Below, one piece after another: positions 27,035 to 34,468 of a stretch of DNA of 64,000 nt (within the stretch, counting starts at the first letter, position 1; each line of letters begins with the position of its first letter). The notes beneath the pieces were generated by a model that saw only the letters and a program-made list of their open reading frames with translations, did not search any database and had not been told where the DNA came from. The position numbers and the translations under genes are program-made. Source of the DNA: Roseateles sp. YR242 (GTDB taxonomy: Bacteria > Pseudomonadota > Gammaproteobacteria > Burkholderiales > Burkholderiaceae_C); the NCBI RefSeq assembly GCF_900109745.1, contig NZ_FOAV01000004.1:118245-182244 (forward strand), given 5' to 3'.

Positions 27035-27646
27035 TCAGACGGTACGGCGGCGACGGCGAGAGAGCAGGCCGATGGTGCCCAGGCCGGCGATCATGAGCGC
27101 ATAACCATGGGGTTCCGGCACGGTGGAGAGGACGCTGACACTGACGTTGTCCAGCGAGGTGCCGTAGGAGTCGCTGCGGCCGATGGCGGCGAAGCTCAGG
27201 GTCATGACCTCACCGGTGCCGGTGAAGGTGGTGGTGTAGGTGGCCCAGCTGGTGGAGGTGTTCTCGCCGACGATGCCGGAGAGGCTCCCGAGACTCCAGC
27301 TGATGCCATTGCTGCTGGCGCCCTGGTTGTCAGGGCGGTTGACGTAGGAGAAGCTGAGCTCGTAGGTGTAGCCGGCCACCGTGGCGAAGCTCTGGCTGAT
27401 GCTGCTGTTGCCGTAGGTGTCGAGCTCGGCGAAGTTGCTGCCGTCGATAGCGCTGCCCACGGCGTTGTTGCGAATCTCGATGCCGTTGCTGCCGGTGGTC
27501 CAGCCCTGGATGCTGCCGAATTGGCTCCAGCCACCGCTGTAGAGGACGTTGGATTCAAAGCTGCCGTTGACGAGCAGGTTGTCATCGCTGGCAGCCAGCG
27601 CGAAGAGCGGCAGGGTGAACAGGGTGGCGGCAATCAGGCGCTTCAT
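27035..27646 (-). CDS. PEP-CTERM sorting-domain protein
   Basis: A 203-residue secreted protein with a Sec signal (MKRLIAATLFTLPLFALAAS), a beta-rich middle starting NLLVNGSFESN, as in DUF642/carbohydrate-binding-like domains, and a C-terminal PEP-CTERM tail (VPEPHGYALMIAGLGTIGLL followed by SRRRRR). In such proteins an exosortase removes the tail and the protein is exported, often to the extracellular matrix with exopolysaccharide. The exosortase and polysaccharide genes are not in this window. Its composition (Ser, Thr, Asn, Gly) is unlike that of its neighbours. The precise function is not known. Confidence 0.92.
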   Translation of the reverse strand: MKRLIAATLFTLPLFALAASDDNLLVNGSFESNVLYSGGWSQFGSIQGWTTGSNGIEIRNNAVGSAIDGSNFAELDTYGNSSISQSFATVAGYTYELSFSYVNRPDNQGASSNGISWSLGSLSGIVGENTSTSWATYTTTFTGTGEVMTLSFAAIGRSDSYGTSLDNVSVSVLSTVPEPHGYALMIAGLGTIGLLSRRRRRTV

Positions 27647-28095
27647 GGTGGCTTCGAATCAGTCTCTCGGGCGCGGGCACAGGGATGTGGCGCGGGATGG
27701 AGAGGATTGTTCGGGGCCAGGACTTGCGCGGCACCCCCCTGGACGATGGGGGTCCGGTGGGGGTTCGTGATGGACTGCACGTGGTCAGGTGGGGGTGGCT
27801 GGCGTGGGCGACAGTGCTTGTGCGTTTGTCGCCCAGGGCTGCATGGGGTCCTTGCCTTGCCTGGGCTGCCAGGTCCTGCCTGGGCTGGCTGCTTGGTCCG
27901 CCTGGTCCGGCTGGGCTGCCAGGTCCGCCTGTACTCGGAGGAGGTCGGGGCCTGCAACGACACGTCATGCGTCGAGTTGCGCGTTGGCCGCGAGGGCATG
28001 GGGCCCTTGCCTTCGCAAAAACCCCACGCCCTCCCGTCCTCGGTGCAGCACGGCGTGCGCCGAGGTGGTGTGCCGAGGGGGTGGGCGGTGCTTCC
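27647..28095. other. Gene-free 450-bp spacer with internal repeats
   Basis: Between the phasin stop and the PEP-CTERM start, both on the minus strand, no credible gene is seen. Plus-strand open frames here are Trp/Gly/Cys-rich and run antisense into the phasin gene. The 16-mer ctgggctgccaggtcc occurs at 27861-27876 and 27911-27926, and a ggggtccttgcc-like block near 27845 recurs near 28000. The stretch may hold the PEP-CTERM promoter and a long leader. Confidence 0.5.
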
Positions 28096-28851
28096 CTAGC
28101 GCGCCTTGGCTCGAGACTTGCCAGCCGCCTTCGGAGCCTTGCTTGCCTTCGCGGCAGGCTTGGTGCCAGGCGTTGCCTTGGCCATCGGCTTCACCGCGGC
28201 CGCAGTCTTTGGGGCCGTCTTGGGCGCAACGCGCTTGGCGGGGGCGTCGGCAGGCTGGATGGGCGCCTTGGGTGATTGGGGCGCTTTGATTGCTTGGGGT
28301 GTCTTGGTCGCCTTAGTTGCTTTGGCTTCTTTGGGTGCTTTAGCTGCTTTGGTCCCTTTGGGTGCCTTGGGCGCTTTTGCTGATGCGACAGCACCAGTGG
28401 CGGGCGCGACACCTTGCGCCTTGAGCGCTTCGGTCAAGGCGTCCAGGCGGGCGTTGAGAGCTTCGAAATCCTTGGCGCTGGGCGCGCCCAGGCGATTGAG
28501 CGCGCGCGCCACACGGTCTTCGAAGATGGATTCGAGCTTGTCCCAGTGCTGGCCGGCTCGCGTGCCCACTTCGCCCGCCATGTCGGACATGCGGGTGGCC
28601 ACCGCCCCCAGCCGCTCTTCAGTCGTGACCTGGGTCTTCTTCTGGAGGCGGGCGCCTTCCGCTGCCAGATTGTCAAAGGCCTGGCCGCTGCTGTTCTGCG
28701 CCTTCGCAAAGGCGGCCAGCCCCGCAGACCAGATCTGCTGGGCAGATTCCTTCACGAGCTGCCCGAACTGCCCGTCCAGCAGGCCAGGACCCGAAGGCGT
28801 GGCCTCCACGGGCGGCGGGCTGCCGGCAGTCTTCTTCACCTTCTTGACCAT
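28096..28851 (-). CDS. PhaI/PhaM-type phasin with Lys/Ala/Pro-rich tail
   Basis: A 251-residue polyhydroxyalkanoate granule-associated protein. Residues 1-20 are basic, residues 25-140 are helical and amphipathic (phasin domain, with SAQQIWSAGLAAFAKAQ), and from about residue 150 a tail of KAPKAPKGTKAAKAPK-like units runs to the end. Similar histone-H1-like tails in PhaM and PhaF phasins bind DNA and tie granules to the nucleoid. The ATG at 28851 is chosen because AGGA lies six bases upstream; an ATG two codons earlier abuts it. No pha genes are adjacent. Confidence 0.88.
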   Translation of the reverse strand: MVKKVKKTAGSPPPVEATPSGPGLLDGQFGQLVKESAQQIWSAGLAAFAKAQNSSGQAFDNLAAEGARLQKKTQVTTEERLGAVATRMSDMAGEVGTRAGQHWDKLESIFEDRVARALNRLGAPSAKDFEALNARLDALTEALKAQGVAPATGAVASAKAPKAPKGTKAAKAPKEAKATKATKTPQAIKAPQSPKAPIQPADAPAKRVAPKTAPKTAAAVKPMAKATPGTKPAAKASKAPKAAGKSRAKAR

Positions 28852-28973
28852 GGACATTCCTCGTGCAGTTCAACGGCACCAAGGAGGCGCCACCAGCCCG
28901 CACTATAGGACGCTTTGGCCCACTTTCACGGGGCCGCCGGGCTCCCGAGGCCGGGAGCCCCGACAGCGGGAAC

Positions 28974-30005
28974 TCAGAGTTCCAGCACCCCGATGGCCGC
29001 CGAACAGGCCGCCGGGGTTCCACCACCCCGCACCACAAAAGGCATGTCGCTCCACGGGCTGCCGTCCTTGGGGCAACCATCGCGCAAGGTGCCGCCCGGA
29101 CATCCACAACCCTTGGACTTGACCAGCTTGTCCATCGTCTGCGCCTGCTGCGGGCTGAGCTTGGGCAGATGCGGCGCGAAGACCAGTTGCAGCGCGGTGG
29201 CTGGCGCCGGGGCATCAGACGCCGGGACGGGGCCGAACAAGGTGCTGGTGGCCTGGGTATCGCGCAACGCAACCGCCGCCTTGCCAGCCTTGGCGCGGCG
29301 CAGATAGTTCAGCGCCACTTCCATGGCCGCATAACCGCGCGCCGCGGAAGGCGTGAAAGGCTTGCGGAAGGCCGCCGTGTAGGTGTTGGCCACCTGCTCC
29401 CATCGGGTCTTGTCCACGGCCATGACCGGGCAGAGCACCGCGTCCACCCGCTCGTTCAGCGTGGCCTCGAAGTCCAGCCAGCAAGACGTGCGGGCACTGA
29501 TGCGCAAACCGGTTTCCCGGCGCAGCTCGGTGGCAATGCGCTCGGCGGCATAAAGCTCGATGCGGCCCAACTGCAGTTGCAGGTCCTTGCCCTGCACACG
29601 CTCGGCGTTGTTGGACACCAGCGGAATGCCGGCCGCCTTGAGGTGGTCCGCACCATTACCGATCTCACACCAGTTGCCCAGCACGATGTCCACCTTGGCC
29701 TGGATCAGTTCGTTGGCCGCCGCCTCCGCCTTGCGTGCGTCGCAGGCACTGTCCTTGATGACCAGGGTGGGGACGGCGTCCCCCGGCCAGGTCTTGAGCG
29801 CCAGCGTCATCCCCTGCTGAAGCGCTTCTGCCTGCTGCTGGCTGGGCCAACTGCCCGGAAGAATGACGCCAATGGTCGCCGCCTGGGCGGCACCCATCAG
29901 ACCCATCAAACCGGTCAAACCCGCCAGCCCCACCCAGGTGGACGGCCTCCCCAGGCGTATCCACCCACTCAGGGGCCGTACTGCTTGAGCAACTCTCATC
30001 CTCAT
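28974..30005 (-). CDS. Type-1 periplasmic-binding protein (Liv-receptor-like)
   Basis: A 343-residue exported protein; the signal peptide ends MGAAQAAT, followed by the start of a Rossmann-like periplasmic-binding fold (IGVILPGSWPSQQQAEALQQGM). The arrangement, with two alternating alpha/beta lobes, resembles amino-acid or sugar receptors of ABC importers. The C-terminal 60 residues carry several Cys (KGCGCPGGTLRDGC), which is unusual and may form disulfides. The start follows GAGGGA at good spacing. No transporter genes are linked, so it could be a receptor for an unlinked importer. The ligand is unknown. Confidence 0.78.
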   Translation of the reverse strand: MRMRVAQAVRPLSGWIRLGRPSTWVGLAGLTGLMGLMGAAQAATIGVILPGSWPSQQQAEALQQGMTLALKTWPGDAVPTLVIKDSACDARKAEAAANELIQAKVDIVLGNWCEIGNGADHLKAAGIPLVSNNAERVQGKDLQLQLGRIELYAAERIATELRRETGLRISARTSCWLDFEATLNERVDAVLCPVMAVDKTRWEQVANTYTAAFRKPFTPSAARGYAAMEVALNYLRRAKAGKAAVALRDTQATSTLFGPVPASDAPAPATALQLVFAPHLPKLSPQQAQTMDKLVKSKGCGCPGGTLRDGCPKDGSPWSDMPFVVRGGGTPAACSAAIGVLEL

Positions 30006-30144
30006 CCCAATTCCCTCGCCATGTCGGCCTTGTTTTTCGAGGGGTCAGGTATCGCCTGTGTGCGCAATGCGGTCACTCAGGTTTTCCCGGGAGAGGGCCT
30101 CCCCACTGTCAGGGGGCGGTAAGGTTTCACGAACTGCAGGGGTA

Positions 30145-31176
30145 TCAGAAACCCTGTAAGACCAGTTTTCCGCGTTGGCGCTGGCTTTCCTGCAAGGCGT
30201 GCGCACGCTTGAGCGACTGCGCGTTGATGGGCCCCAGCACCTCGGCCAGGGTGCTGCGGATCTTGCCCGCATCCACCAGGCGCGCCACCTCGGCCAGCAG
30301 CCGGCCCTGCTCGGTGATGTCGTGGGTGTTGTAGAGGCTGCGGGTGAACATCAGCTCCCAATGCAGGGAGAGCGACTTGCGCTTGAGCGCCATGACGTCC
30401 AGGTCGGCGGGACCGAAGTCATCGATCATGGCCAGCCGGCCCTGCGGCTCCAGCAGCTCGACAAGGTCCTTGAAGTGCTGCGGGGTATGCGTCAGGCTGA
30501 CGGCATGGCGCACCGGCGCCATGCCCTGGGCCTGCAAGGCCGCGACCTGCGGCGCCAGCGGCTGCTGATGGTTGATGACGTGATGGACACCCAATTGGCG
30601 CAGCCAGTCGCCGCCGGCACCGGCTGGATCCGAGCTGGTACCGATGACGGTGAGATGGACGTGCTGGCGGGCCAGCTGGACCAGGATGGAGCCCACGCCC
30701 CCCGCCGCACCGGTGACCAGGAGGCTGACCGGGCGCGCGCCGTCGCGCTGCACCTGCAGCCGGTCATGCAGCAGTTCCCAGGCGGTGATGGCGGTGAGCG
30801 GCAGGGCCGCCGCTTCGCCGTCGCCGATGGATGTGGGGGCCCGGGCAGCGATGCGGTGGTCCACGGCCTGGAACTGGGCGTTGCTGCCCTGGCGGGTCAG
30901 GTCACCGGCGTACCAGACGCGGTCACCCACGGCGAACCCGCTCACTTCGGTGCCCAGCGCTCGAACCTGGCCCACCGCATCCCAGCCCAGCACCACCGGC
31001 GTGGCGTCACTGGCGGGGCGACCCTGGCGGACCTTGGTGTCCACCGGATTCACCGCCACGGCACGGACCTCCACCAGCAAATCCTGCGGGCCGGGCTCCG
31101 GCATGGGCAGATCCAGGTCGATCAGCGACTCAGGGTCGGTGATGGGGAGGTTCTTGATGTAGCCAACAGCTTTCAT
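30145..31176 (-). CDS. Zinc-free alcohol dehydrogenase-like quinone oxidoreductase
   Basis: A 343-residue medium-chain reductase of the zinc-type ADH-like/quinone oxidoreductase group. Residues 1-130 form the GroES-like fold (VRAVAVNPVDTKVRQG), and the cofactor fold has LLVTGAAGGVGSILVQLA near residue 155, typical of NADPH binding. The Cys/His zinc ligands of true ADHs are missing. It likely reduces quinones or enones with NADPH as a detoxification step. It is divergent from a LysR regulator with 91 bp between the start codons, the usual target-regulator arrangement. The ATG follows AGGA at 8-bp spacing. Confidence 0.9.
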   Translation of the reverse strand: MKAVGYIKNLPITDPESLIDLDLPMPEPGPQDLLVEVRAVAVNPVDTKVRQGRPASDATPVVLGWDAVGQVRALGTEVSGFAVGDRVWYAGDLTRQGSNAQFQAVDHRIAARAPTSIGDGEAAALPLTAITAWELLHDRLQVQRDGARPVSLLVTGAAGGVGSILVQLARQHVHLTVIGTSSDPAGAGGDWLRQLGVHHVINHQQPLAPQVAALQAQGMAPVRHAVSLTHTPQHFKDLVELLEPQGRLAMIDDFGPADLDVMALKRKSLSLHWELMFTRSLYNTHDITEQGRLLAEVARLVDAGKIRSTLAEVLGPINAQSLKRAHALQESQRQRGKLVLQGF

Positions 31177-31261
31177 GGGGCGGTCCTGGGATTTGAAGAG
31201 GATATGGGGCGCATCGTCCGTCTTTGGGCAGAATCAATGAAGCTATTCAAATTGCTATCAG

Positions 31262-31280
31262 TTTCAAATGGAAATTGAAA
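31262..31280. promoter_or_regulatory. Inverted repeat over the LysR start codon
   Basis: TTTCAA and TTGAAA form an inverted repeat around seven bases that contain the LysR start codon at 31268. Similar TTTCAAAT and ATTCAAAT sequences lie just upstream in the divergent promoter region. It could be an autoregulatory operator. Six-base arms in an AT-rich stretch may also arise by chance. Confidence 0.35.
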
Positions 31281-32200
31281 ATACCGCCGAGCTGCGCCTG
31301 CTGGTTGAGTGCGCACGCGGAGGCAGCCTCACCGCTGCTTCGAAAGTCATGAATGTCACCCCCGCTGCCGCGAGTGCCATGCTGAAGAAGTTGGAGGCGC
31401 GGCTGGGCGTGCGGCTGGTGGAGCGCAGCACCCGCGCCTTGCGCCTCACCGCAGCCGGCGAGCGCCTGCGGGACTATGCCCAGCGGGCGCTGGAGTTGCT
31501 GGAGGAGGGCGTGTCCCAGCTCAGCGAGAGCGCACCGGACAGCGCCTCGCGGACTGCCGGCCAGGTGTTGCGGGGGCGCGTCCGGCTGAGCGCGTCCAGT
31601 GATCTCACGCGCCGGGTGATGCTGCCCCTGCTGGACGAATTCCTGGACCGCCACCCCGGCGTGGACATCCATCTCAACGTGGGCGACGGCTTGCAGGATG
31701 TGGTGCGGGACGAGGTCGACATCGCCCTTCGTTACGGCGAGCTGGCGGACTCCCGTCTGGTCGCGCGCCGGTTGTATGAAGGGCGCCGGCTGCTGGTGGC
31801 CTCCCCGGACTATCTGCGCCGCCGCGGCCATCCCGCCCATCCGGAGGAATTGCCGGGACACGAGTGCATCCGGTTCAAGATCGGGGAGCGGCTGGAGCGT
31901 CAATGGCGCTTCTGGCGGCGCGGGCAACTGCAGGGGCCGGCGCTGGATGTGGCGGTGCAGGGGCAGCGCAGCGCCGACGATGGCGGCATTGCCCACCTGT
32001 GGGCGCTGGAAGGGCGCGGCCTGACCTACAAGAGCGAGCTGGATGTGCGCCAGAGCCTCCTCAGCGGGGCGCTGGTGGACGTCTTGCCCGATTGGGTGGG
32101 GCGGCCGATGCCGCTGCACGCCGTGATGCCCAGCCAGCGTTTCATGCCGCAACGCATCAAGGCGCTGATCGACCACCTGGCGGAGCGGCTGAGCGGCTGA
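31268..32200 (+). CDS. LysR-family transcriptional regulator
   Basis: A 310-residue regulator with the N-terminal winged helix-turn-helix (SLTAASKVMNVTPAAASAMLKKLEARLGVRLVERS, about residues 19-53) and a C-terminal effector-binding domain that begins GRVRLSASSDL. It should control the divergent quinone reductase gene and itself, binding the 91-bp intergenic stretch. The effector is likely a quinone, an electrophile or the enzyme's substrate; this is inferred from the pairing only. Confidence 0.93.
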   Translation: MEIENTAELRLLVECARGGSLTAASKVMNVTPAAASAMLKKLEARLGVRLVERSTRALRLTAAGERLRDYAQRALELLEEGVSQLSESAPDSASRTAGQVLRGRVRLSASSDLTRRVMLPLLDEFLDRHPGVDIHLNVGDGLQDVVRDEVDIALRYGELADSRLVARRLYEGRRLLVASPDYLRRRGHPAHPEELPGHECIRFKIGERLERQWRFWRRGQLQGPALDVAVQGQRSADDGGIAHLWALEGRGLTYKSELDVRQSLLSGALVDVLPDWVGRPMPLHAVMPSQRFMPQRIKALIDHLAERLSG

Positions 32201-32266
32201 CGGGCTGTGACGATCGTGACGGGCTGACCGGCTGGCCCAACTGGCTGGAGGGCTGCCGGATGTGGC

Positions 32267-32764
32267 TCAGTGCTGGTGGCCGCCGTGGCCCTGGTGGTCA
32301 TCCTTGGCGGCGGGGGCACCCAGGGCCTTGACGCTGGCGGTGACCTGCACGGTCTCACGCTTCTTGTCGGCACCCTCGAAGACCAGGGTCAACGGCACCT
32401 GGTCGCCTTCCTTCACCGGGGCCTTGAGCTCCATCAGCATCACGTGATAGCCGCCGGGCTTGAGCTCCACCGGCTTGCCCGCCGGCAGGTCCAGTGCCGG
32501 CACGGCGCGCATGCGCATCACCTGGCCGTCCATGGCCATCTCATGGACTTCCGCCACGCCGGCCACCGGCGTGCTGACCGACACCAGCTTCACCGCCGCC
32601 GGTGACTGCAACTGCATGAAGGCGCCGGTGGCTTTTTGCTGCGCTACGGTGGCGCGCACCCAGGGGGCCGTCACCGTGACCTGCGCCAGCACAGGGCCGG
32701 CCACAGCCAGCATCAGCATGGGCACCACAACGCGGAGGGAGGAGAAGGAGGGACGGACCGACAT
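32267..32764 (-). CDS. Periplasmic copper chaperone PCu(A)C
   Basis: A 165-residue copper-binding protein of the PCuAC (DUF461) family with a signal peptide ending GPVLAQ. The copper motif is visible as HEMAMDGQVMRMR followed about 20 residues later by HVMLM, fitting the H(M)X10MX21HXM pattern. The C-terminal tail DDHQGHGGHQH is a further His-rich metal site. Such proteins feed Cu(I) to cytochrome oxidase assembly. The start at 32764 is chosen for the signal peptide. No Sco partner gene is adjacent. Confidence 0.9.
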   Translation of the reverse strand: MSVRPSFSSLRVVVPMLMLAVAGPVLAQVTVTAPWVRATVAQQKATGAFMQLQSPAAVKLVSVSTPVAGVAEVHEMAMDGQVMRMRAVPALDLPAGKPVELKPGGYHVMLMELKAPVKEGDQVPLTLVFEGADKKRETVQVTASVKALGAPAAKDDHQGHGGHQH

Positions 32765-32877
32765 GACGGCTACCTGCCTGCAAGGATGAATGATGCGTGG
32801 AAGTATCGGGCATCCCGGCTGCCCCATTGGGTGGGTAGGGCGCCAGGGGGCGCAAAACGACGCAAAGGGGGATCACC

Positions 32878-33315
32878 ATGCCATTCCATCGGGGCCGCCT
32901 GATTGATCATGTGCACCTGCGCGCGCGCGACCTGGACGCCAGTAAACGCTTTTACCGCGCCGTGCTGGAGGCCCTTGGGCTGGGCCACGCGATTGAGGAG
33001 GACGCCCAGCATTTTGCGATCGACGAACTCTGGATCGACCGGGCGGATGACACCGCCACCGGGGCGGGGCGCGTTTCGCATGTGCACCTGGCCTTCCGCG
33101 CCAAGGACCAGGCCGCGGTGCAAGCCTTCCACCGGGCCGCACTCGCCGCAGGCGGCAAGGACCATGGCGGGCCGGGCGAGCGGTCCTACCATCCCGGGTA
33201 CTACGCCGCCTTTGCGCTGGACCCGGACGGCAACAACATCGAGGCGGTTTATCACGGTCCGTTCAAGGCCTCGGCCGAGTCGGTGGTGATCACCCCCGAG
33301 CTGCCGCTGCCTTGA
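32878..33315 (+). CDS. VOC-family (glyoxalase/dioxygenase-fold) protein
   Basis: A 145-residue single VOC protein. It has the beta-alpha-beta-beta-beta layout with an N-terminal LIDHVHLRARDL (His metal ligand), VSHVHLAFRAKD in the middle and FALDPDGNNIEAVYH at the end, where a Glu ligand is expected. These proteins bind a divalent metal and act in glyoxalase, extradiol cleavage or antibiotic resistance; no subgroup is clear. It follows AAAGGGGGA. A 38-bp hairpin follows and separates it from the convergent beta-lactamase. Confidence 0.87.
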   Translation: MPFHRGRLIDHVHLRARDLDASKRFYRAVLEALGLGHAIEEDAQHFAIDELWIDRADDTATGAGRVSHVHLAFRAKDQAAVQAFHRAALAAGGKDHGGPGERSYHPGYYAAFALDPDGNNIEAVYHGPFKASAESVVITPELPLP

Positions 33316-33337
33316 GCAGCGGCGATGGGCGCTGGTG

Positions 33338-33375
33338 AGCTGTCGCCGACCTGGCTCAGGTGTCGGCCGACAGCT
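33338..33375. terminator. Hairpin between VOC and beta-lactamase genes
   Basis: agctgtcgccgac (33338-33350) and gtcggccgacagct (33362-33375) pair as a stem with a single-base bulge and an 11-nt loop. It lies 22 bp past the VOC stop in a convergent junction. There is no T-run, so it may be a weak bidirectional terminator or an RNA 3' protector. Confidence 0.5.
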
Positions 33376-33380
33376 GCCAG

Positions 33381-33499
33381 CTATGGGCTATGGGCTATCG
33401 GTTAGCGGTTAGCGCCTACCGCCTACCGCCTACCGCCTACCGCTTACCGCTTACCGCTTGATGGCTGACAGCTGACGGCTGACGGCTGACGGCTGACGG
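33381..33499. repeat. 17-unit heptanucleotide tandem array
   Basis: Seventeen contiguous 7-bp units occupy 119 bp in one unbroken register. In order they are CTATGGG twice, CTATCGG, TTAGCGG, TTAGCGC, CTACCGC four times, TTACCGC twice, TTGATGG, CTGACAG and CTGACGG four times; most fit YTRNNGS. Sub-families follow one another, as expected from repeated local duplication. The array ends 1 bp short of the beta-lactamase stop codon at 33501-33503. A second heptamer array is at 56056-56118. Confidence 0.9.
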
Positions 33500-33500
33500 T

Positions 33501-34394
33501 TCAGTCCAGGTAGCCCAGCGAGCGCAGGGCGTCCTTGACGACGACTTCGCGCTGAGCGGCAAGGTCGTCGCGCAGCATGTCCATGTTGAGCGCGAAGTAC
33601 ACCGGCCGAGGGTCGCGGTCCCGTTCCAGCCAGCCAACAAACCAGCCGATGGCCGGTGTGGTGGCTGTGCTCCAGCCGGTCTTGGCATAGAGGGTCCAGC
33701 CGGGGCCCTGGTTGCGCCGCATCACCGTGCGGGCGGAGGCATAAGTGTGATCGGCCAGCGGCAATTCCCGGTCATGCAGGCGCCGCAGGAACTCGACCTG
33801 GCCGACCGCGCTGATGCGCAGGTCGCCGTCCAGCCAGAAGCTGTCCCCCACCGGGCCGGCCTTGGCATTGCCGTAGCGGAAGTCGTAGAGAAACTGCTGC
33901 ACGGTGGGCTGGCCGACGGTACGGGCCAGGTGCTGGAACACCCACACGGCGGAGACCTTGTAGGCCGAGGCCAGGGTCTGGTCCTGGTTCCAGTCGTCGA
34001 TGCGGCGCTTCTTGCCGTCCCATTTGAAGCGCTCGTTCTCGTCCTTGGCCACCCCCGTCTCCAGCGCGATGAGCGACATGGGGATCTTGAAGGTGGACGC
34101 CGGTGAATAGGGGTTGTAGGCGCGGGCGGCGTCGGAGGCCATCCACTGGCGGCTGCCGCTGTCCATCAGCACCAGGGTGCCGTGGGTGTTCAGCGCGTCG
34201 AAGCCGCGTTGCAGTTCGGGCCGGGTGACCCAGGGCTCGCGGTGGTCGGCGGATGCGGCGGGTTGGCTGGGGCGTGTGCCGGCGGCGCCAGCGGTGTCCT
34301 GCGCGGTGGCGGCCGTGCAGCCGCTCAAGGCCAGGCAGGCCACAGCCAGCGCGGCGGTGATGTGGCGAGGGTGGATCAGTGTGGAAAGGTTCAT
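33501..34394 (-). CDS. Class D (OXA-type) beta-lactamase, probable lipoprotein
   Basis: A 297-residue enzyme with all class D active-site motifs: Ser100-Thr-Phe-Lys103 (nucleophile and the Lys that is carboxylated in the family), Ser148-Ala-Val150, Tyr174-Gly-Asn, Trp187 and Lys238-Thr-Gly. A lipobox LALSGC ends at Cys26, so the enzyme is likely anchored as a lipoprotein, unlike most OXA enzymes, which are soluble. It should hydrolyse penicillins and perhaps oxacillin; the spectrum cannot be read from sequence. There is no insertion sequence, integron site or regulator nearby, so it looks like a resident chromosomal gene. Its stop codon abuts the heptamer array. Confidence 0.94.
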   Translation of the reverse strand: MNLSTLIHPRHITAALAVACLALSGCTAATAQDTAGAAGTRPSQPAASADHREPWVTRPELQRGFDALNTHGTLVLMDSGSRQWMASDAARAYNPYSPASTFKIPMSLIALETGVAKDENERFKWDGKKRRIDDWNQDQTLASAYKVSAVWVFQHLARTVGQPTVQQFLYDFRYGNAKAGPVGDSFWLDGDLRISAVGQVEFLRRLHDRELPLADHTYASARTVMRRNQGPGWTLYAKTGWSTATTPAIGWFVGWLERDRDPRPVYFALNMDMLRDDLAAQREVVVKDALRSLGYLD

Positions 34395-34468
34395 GAAGCA
34401 CTCGTTGCAGTGGATGTCGAGGTCTTCAGTGTTGGGCCAGAGGGCGCTTCACAGGGGCCGAAGTGCCG

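Noticed and set aside
27685-28275. Plus-strand open frames in the spacer next to the phasin gene
   Set aside because: Trp/Gly/Cys/Arg-rich shadow frames that run antisense into the phasin gene, with no ribosome site.
33381-33499. CRISPR array
   Set aside because: Units are 7 bp and contiguous, with no spacers and no cas genes nearby. It is a short tandem array.
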